DNA from: Hofstenia miamia
Lineage: Eukaryota; Xenacoelomorpha; Acoela; Hofsteniidae
Direction: 5' to 3'
Assembly (NCBI GenBank): GCA_900660155.1
Contig: CABFPE010000018.1
Span: 725,594 to 789,593, forward strand
Length of the DNA stretch: 64,000 nucleotides
Shown: positions 59,851 through 64,000 of the stretch, piece by piece
Numbering within the stretch: the stretch's first letter is position 1
How the letters are laid out: each line of letters begins with the position of its first letter
Position numbers and translations under genes: made by a program
The notes under the pieces: model-generated
Seen by the model: the letters and a program-made list of their open reading frames with translations, nothing else
What the model was told of the DNA's origin: nothing
The model's database searches: none

Positions 59851-61278
59851 ACATCAGAGCATTAATGTATTGTGATTACCACTTTTACGAATGTATGAAC
59901 TAGGATTATTTATTCGGGTTTGTAATGACAACATGCACTGACATTTTAATGAGTAGCTTAAACACATAAAGGCCTTTTCAAGAGATGGAACCTCATCGAA
60001 CCTTAAATTTGATCTCAGAGTGATTTTTTTGCAAAAATAAACGTGTGGAAAAGAATAAATAATTCCACTATCCTTTGATACTGATTAGCACTTTAATCTA
60101 ACTTTTACCGAATCTGAAATATATCTTTTACTAAAAGGTAAGCGAACTTTTAATTTATTCTAGTGTTTTCTGTAGCCATAAGGTGATTACAGTGAATTGA
60201 CGTTTAAGTTAACTTTATTTTCGCCTGTAATTAAGTTGTTTAAAGAGTATTAACTGGTTGTTTCTTTGTTTTAGGCAGTTTTCAATAATTAGATTAACAT
60301 TGCTTTACAAGTAATATATCGTTTCTACCGCAAGTAAAAGAGTTTTTGAATTGAAAAACTTAAAGAATTACTTTTCAAAAACCAATCAAAAATATTTATG
60401 AATATTTGATTGTGAGATAGGCAACTTGTGGTAGAAAAAATGTGAAGAGATTTTTCGAAAGGTCATTCACAATTTCCTCTGCTGTTTTTTACATGTTCAC
60501 TAAAACTGTTCTTCTTAAGATTTTATATTTCAATCGCTTCATTTGGCGTATGTTTATTGTGGTATAATTAAATAGATGGCCTTTAGGGCACAACGAACGT
60601 TTTATTTTCATATAGTTTCTGCGCTCAGCTTAAAATCTTTTCGCAAATTTAATACAAGTGCAAACATTTATATTACTTCAAGAATGGGCGAAACTCTTAT
60701 TGGTTTCAATGACTTTCGTGTTCAGTTTAGAGTTGTTATTTATAAGAATTTAACAGCTGTAGTATCTTTATACCTTGTTTGATCTTGTAAATTTATATTC
60801 CCCTTGCGTTTGTTTGGGCTTCCCCAGTTTAATTATGTTCTTGAGACATTCTTCTAAACTAACAAATCCTTTTAATTTATTTATTCTGGTAAAGCTATAT
60901 TAAAGAATTTCGCGTTTGCGCTATTTGATTTTGAGCATTTCTGTGAATTTGCATTGTGTTGGTAGAGATATCACCTAATTTTTATCATAGTAGAATTTGT
61001 ATGCGAGACAAGTATGCAAACCTCTAAATATATAAACATTGAAATTGAGAAGAATACCGTTTTAGTAAGAAATCACAGTTGAAAATAAAGAGGTTAGATT
61101 GTTTATTGAAGACTTTCAACTTTTTCTTTGTTTTACATGGTTGACTAACGACTGTTAAAGCTTGTTTAAATCATGTTTTTTTACTTTTTTCATCGTATTT
61201 GGCTTTATATAGAATCTTTGAATAGAGAATAACAGAATAGCATATGCGCTGGGCTAATTGCAGTTTGGTTTGATCTGC

Positions 61279-61297
61279 GCCGCCATTTTTCATTGGC
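61279..61297 (+). promoter_or_regulatory. YY1-like and inverted CCAAT motifs
   Basis: GCCGCCATTTT is directly followed by TTCATTGGC, in a small GC-richer patch. In animals these two motifs are common in housekeeping promoters. No gene start is recognised beside it. Confidence 0.2.
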
Positions 61298-62399
61298 TAT
61301 TATTGAGGAGTGGTTATATTAATATTCACTATTTTATAGTTGTGTTTTGTGCCTGGACTCGAACAGAAGGCATTATTCCACTTCATTTTTTTTGTTTGAA
61401 GCGTTTTAAATGTGAATGTTAGAAATTCCCGATGTTAGCCTTGCTAGTTTCTGACCTAAACGCTCACAAATTTGTGAATGTGGGCATATTTGTTTGCATT
61501 GAGATATGAATGCAATCATTCCATTCAAGCATATATTAAAATATATGTACCGACTGTTTATTAGAAAAGTATTCGGTTGCAGTTTTACTTTGGAGTGTCT
61601 ACATGTGCATTTTTTGTTTATGATTTGTGAATTGATTTTCTATGTTCTCTATATGTAAGAGATGTAATACTTAATGAATTGCATTTTCTAACAACGAGAC
61701 TATTCCATACAATGAGATTTCGCTGTCCATGTTCAATATGTTTAGACTAGAAACCTGCTGACCATATATTTTCGGTCCCATAGAACAAAAACTGAAATTT
61801 TCCCTGTATAAGCAAAGTTTAAGAATAAATTTGAAAGTAAAAATCAAGTTATTAATATTAATGAAATTGCTCTATATTGTTAATTTATACTGAAATGGTG
61901 TTTATCATATAAATAGCAACATATATTTTGAACACTGATTATTAACATAGATTTCAAATACCTTTGTTTTTTATTTTTGTTTGATGTCTATTAAATGCAA
62001 CAAAATCCAATGGAAATAACATATATTTGATATTCATATTTTATTTTACTCCCATTTGCTAACCACGAAATGAAAGTCATTAAAATATCGTTGTTGTAGA
62101 AAATATAATAATTTCTCATGATAAGTTCGCATTATTATCCCCAGGCAGTTAATGCTTATCAAAGCATACAATTATATGTTATACAATTATACCGGTCAAC
62201 TGTGAATGTCGTAAGACATAAAAAACAATTAATGGTTCATATTCATATAAATATATGCCATGTTCATGTGCAACATATGCAAAGCAAAACATGTAGCCAG
62301 ACGAATTAGCTTTTAACCATATTTAGTGTGTGATGATTTGCACTATTATTTACACAGAAATATGTGTAAATTAGTTATTATGGTCCAATGTCTATTACT

Positions 62400-62580
62400 G
62401 GCTGCAATGGCGTACCCAAGGAAGAGGACATGATAGAATGTCCCCGTTGATTTTGGTTGGTCAAATCAGAATAATTCTGAAAATAATTTAAAAAATGTAA
62501 AAACTAACGGAGTGATATGAATTTTTAAAATTTATTTTTGTAATATTTCAATAAAATTACAGGGGCTTCACTGCCTTTTG
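62400..62580. mobile_element. Possible hAT-like MITE
   Basis: GCAATGGCGTACCCAAGG at 62404 looks like a hAT-type terminus, followed by AT-rich non-coding DNA up to ACAGGGGCTTCACTGCC. The right end is uncertain. Confidence 0.3.
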
Positions 62581-64000
62581 ATCACTTAATTGATCATGAC
62601 CGAAATGTTGAACAAAAACAAAGGCTGCCTTAAGCATCTGTTTACATTTCGAATGAATGCCTTCAAATTTGTTTTTAATTTTAACCTAGTCGATTTAATA
62701 TTGTTACAGGCGCTGATTCTGTCGAAATTTTCATTTCACTTTGGGCTCATTAATTTTTTTAATCTAACCTTGATTTGAATTTATTGGAAAAAATATTTAA
62801 ACCTGCAAAAATTTCAATCAATAAATGAGGAGTCACCGATTTGGAACTATGAACTCTTACATTCCTCCATATTTAAATTAGCAAAATTCTTACGAAACAT
62901 CTAAGTTAATTAATTCATTTAAAGTTCCAGTCGAAGTATCAAAATGGTGATAAATAAGGAATTCGAAATTGAAATGGAATTGCACAACAAACGTCCACTG
63001 CTACTTCTTTATTTTTATTTCAACTGTTTATTTGTGTTTTTTGTGGTTTATATTTTTGATTATATAATCGATCATTGATAATCCATCCTATTCTTTGACT
63101 GCATTTAATTTTGTTGTGTACATACTGCTTAACTGTCTACATATGGGGCTTAGACTAAGAGTCATAAGACTTTGAATGACATTATCACTTATCAGTGATC
63201 CAGTGCCTTTATAAAGACTTGTTTACTTAATCTATTCCTTTCTTGTTATATAGAGTATATATGAACTAGATATAATCTTAGGCTCTGTATACGTTATGAA
63301 TGATTTATTTCTACCAATATTATCTTTATCAAACCACGTGGTAGTCTATTCTTTTCTGATTTCATATTATGTTTTCCTTGATTGAAATTTATATAATATT
63401 TCTATATAAGTTTGTTGCTTTGTTCCTTCAGTTTTTCTCCAAATGTTTATGGAAAGCGATACAAAAATTTTTTATTTTTGTGATCATAGTGATGTCAGGA
63501 ACAATTCAATACTTAAACTTTTCTCTTGATAAGGTGTAGGCAAAACAATTTTAAAACTCCATGATAATGTTGTTAGCAGACTTGCCGTGGGAGTGGGGAT
63601 CCCTACACTACATCATGCCACATGTGGTTTGGGGTGAAATTTTAGCTTGCAGGGATTTCTGTGGGAAATTGTGGGGCAAGAATTCAGTAATTTAAAAAAT
63701 TATCAAATCTCAAGTTTTAAAAAATGGCTTTACAGAATGACTATTGTGAAGATAGCGATTAAGTTGCAAAATTTTATTATAACTACATATTTAAATATGC
63801 ATAAATTGCTCAGTGTCTACAAATGTTTTTATTGAAATATTTATCTTATCAACAAAATACCGGTGGGGATATCTGGGGCAATTTTTTCTTCCTGTGGTGT
63901 GGATTTGTATACATCACTTGTAGTATGGTGCGGGTTATGTGTCAAAACATGTCACCCTCCCCCCCCCGACAATTCTGTATATTAGAGAGTATATATATAT
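62581..64000. other. Right edge of the window, no gene seen
   Basis: AT-rich DNA with G-rich words (GGGAGTGGGGATCCC, GGTGGGGATATCTGGGG) at 63590-63900, a C-run at 63959-63967 and a TA run at the end. No gene is recognised. Confidence 0.45.

Noticed and set aside
60576-60782. 68-codon ATG frame, MAFRAQRTFYF..., resembling a mitochondrial presequence
   Set aside because: Short, AT-biased codon use, no homology recognised; not supportable as a gene.
1-64000. tRNA, rRNA and CRISPR arrays
   Set aside because: No B-box/cloverleaf pattern, rRNA core or regularly spaced identical repeats with unique spacers were seen on either strand by eye.

Overview
This window is AT-rich eukaryotic DNA (roughly 70% A+T by eye). 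It has GT...AG introns with T-rich acceptors ending TTTTTAG or TTTTCAG, long gene-poor stretches, and relics of LINE, mariner, hAT-like and TTAA-flanked DNA elements. Nothing looks prokaryotic. The best reading is an invertebrate animal. I cannot fix the phylum from sequence alone; an early-branching nematode or another small-genome invertebrate would fit.

The left 26 kb is a head-to-tail family of SLC22-like (organic ion transporter, major facilitator superfamily) genes on the + strand. Four look intact (main exons 3291-4806, 11941-13477, 18366-19902, 24566-26060). One is a 5'-truncated pseudogene with an in-frame stop (6526-7479). In each intact copy nearly all the protein sits in one large exon, which starts just after an AG with the last base of a codon. 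Upstream of copies 3 and 4, and of the pseudogene, lies a duplicated module that ends in AT|GTAAGT. Joining AT to the exon's first base, G, makes an ATG, so the start codon appears to be split by intron 1. Genes 3 and 4 then each encode 512 residues. Gene 3, gene 4 and the pseudogene share a nearly identical 166-bp block inside more diverged coding sequence, which suggests gene conversion.

The middle (26-37 kb) holds hAT-like ends, a decayed LINE reverse transcriptase (28.5-29.0 kb), and a clear two-exon gene for the catalytic (large) subunit of molybdopterin synthase, MOCS2B/MoaE (30799-32481). It also holds a diverged minisatellite and a fairly young 5'-truncated LINE on the - strand with a (TAG)n tail (34.5-36.7 kb).

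The right 27 kb (37-64 kb) contains no gene I can name. It has a hAT-type MITE with an 8-bp target duplication (39448-39967), a mariner fragment, two inverted copies of a TTAA-flanked MITE family (51280-51764 and 56778-57512), microsatellites and GC-rich palindromic relics. A few short exon-like segments, two of them phase-compatible, may mean that part of it is intron of a large gene. Apart from the transporter cluster and MOCS2B there is no sign of genes acting together, and I found no clearly new biological system. The most notable features are the split-start transporter array, its deletion copy, and the MITE families.
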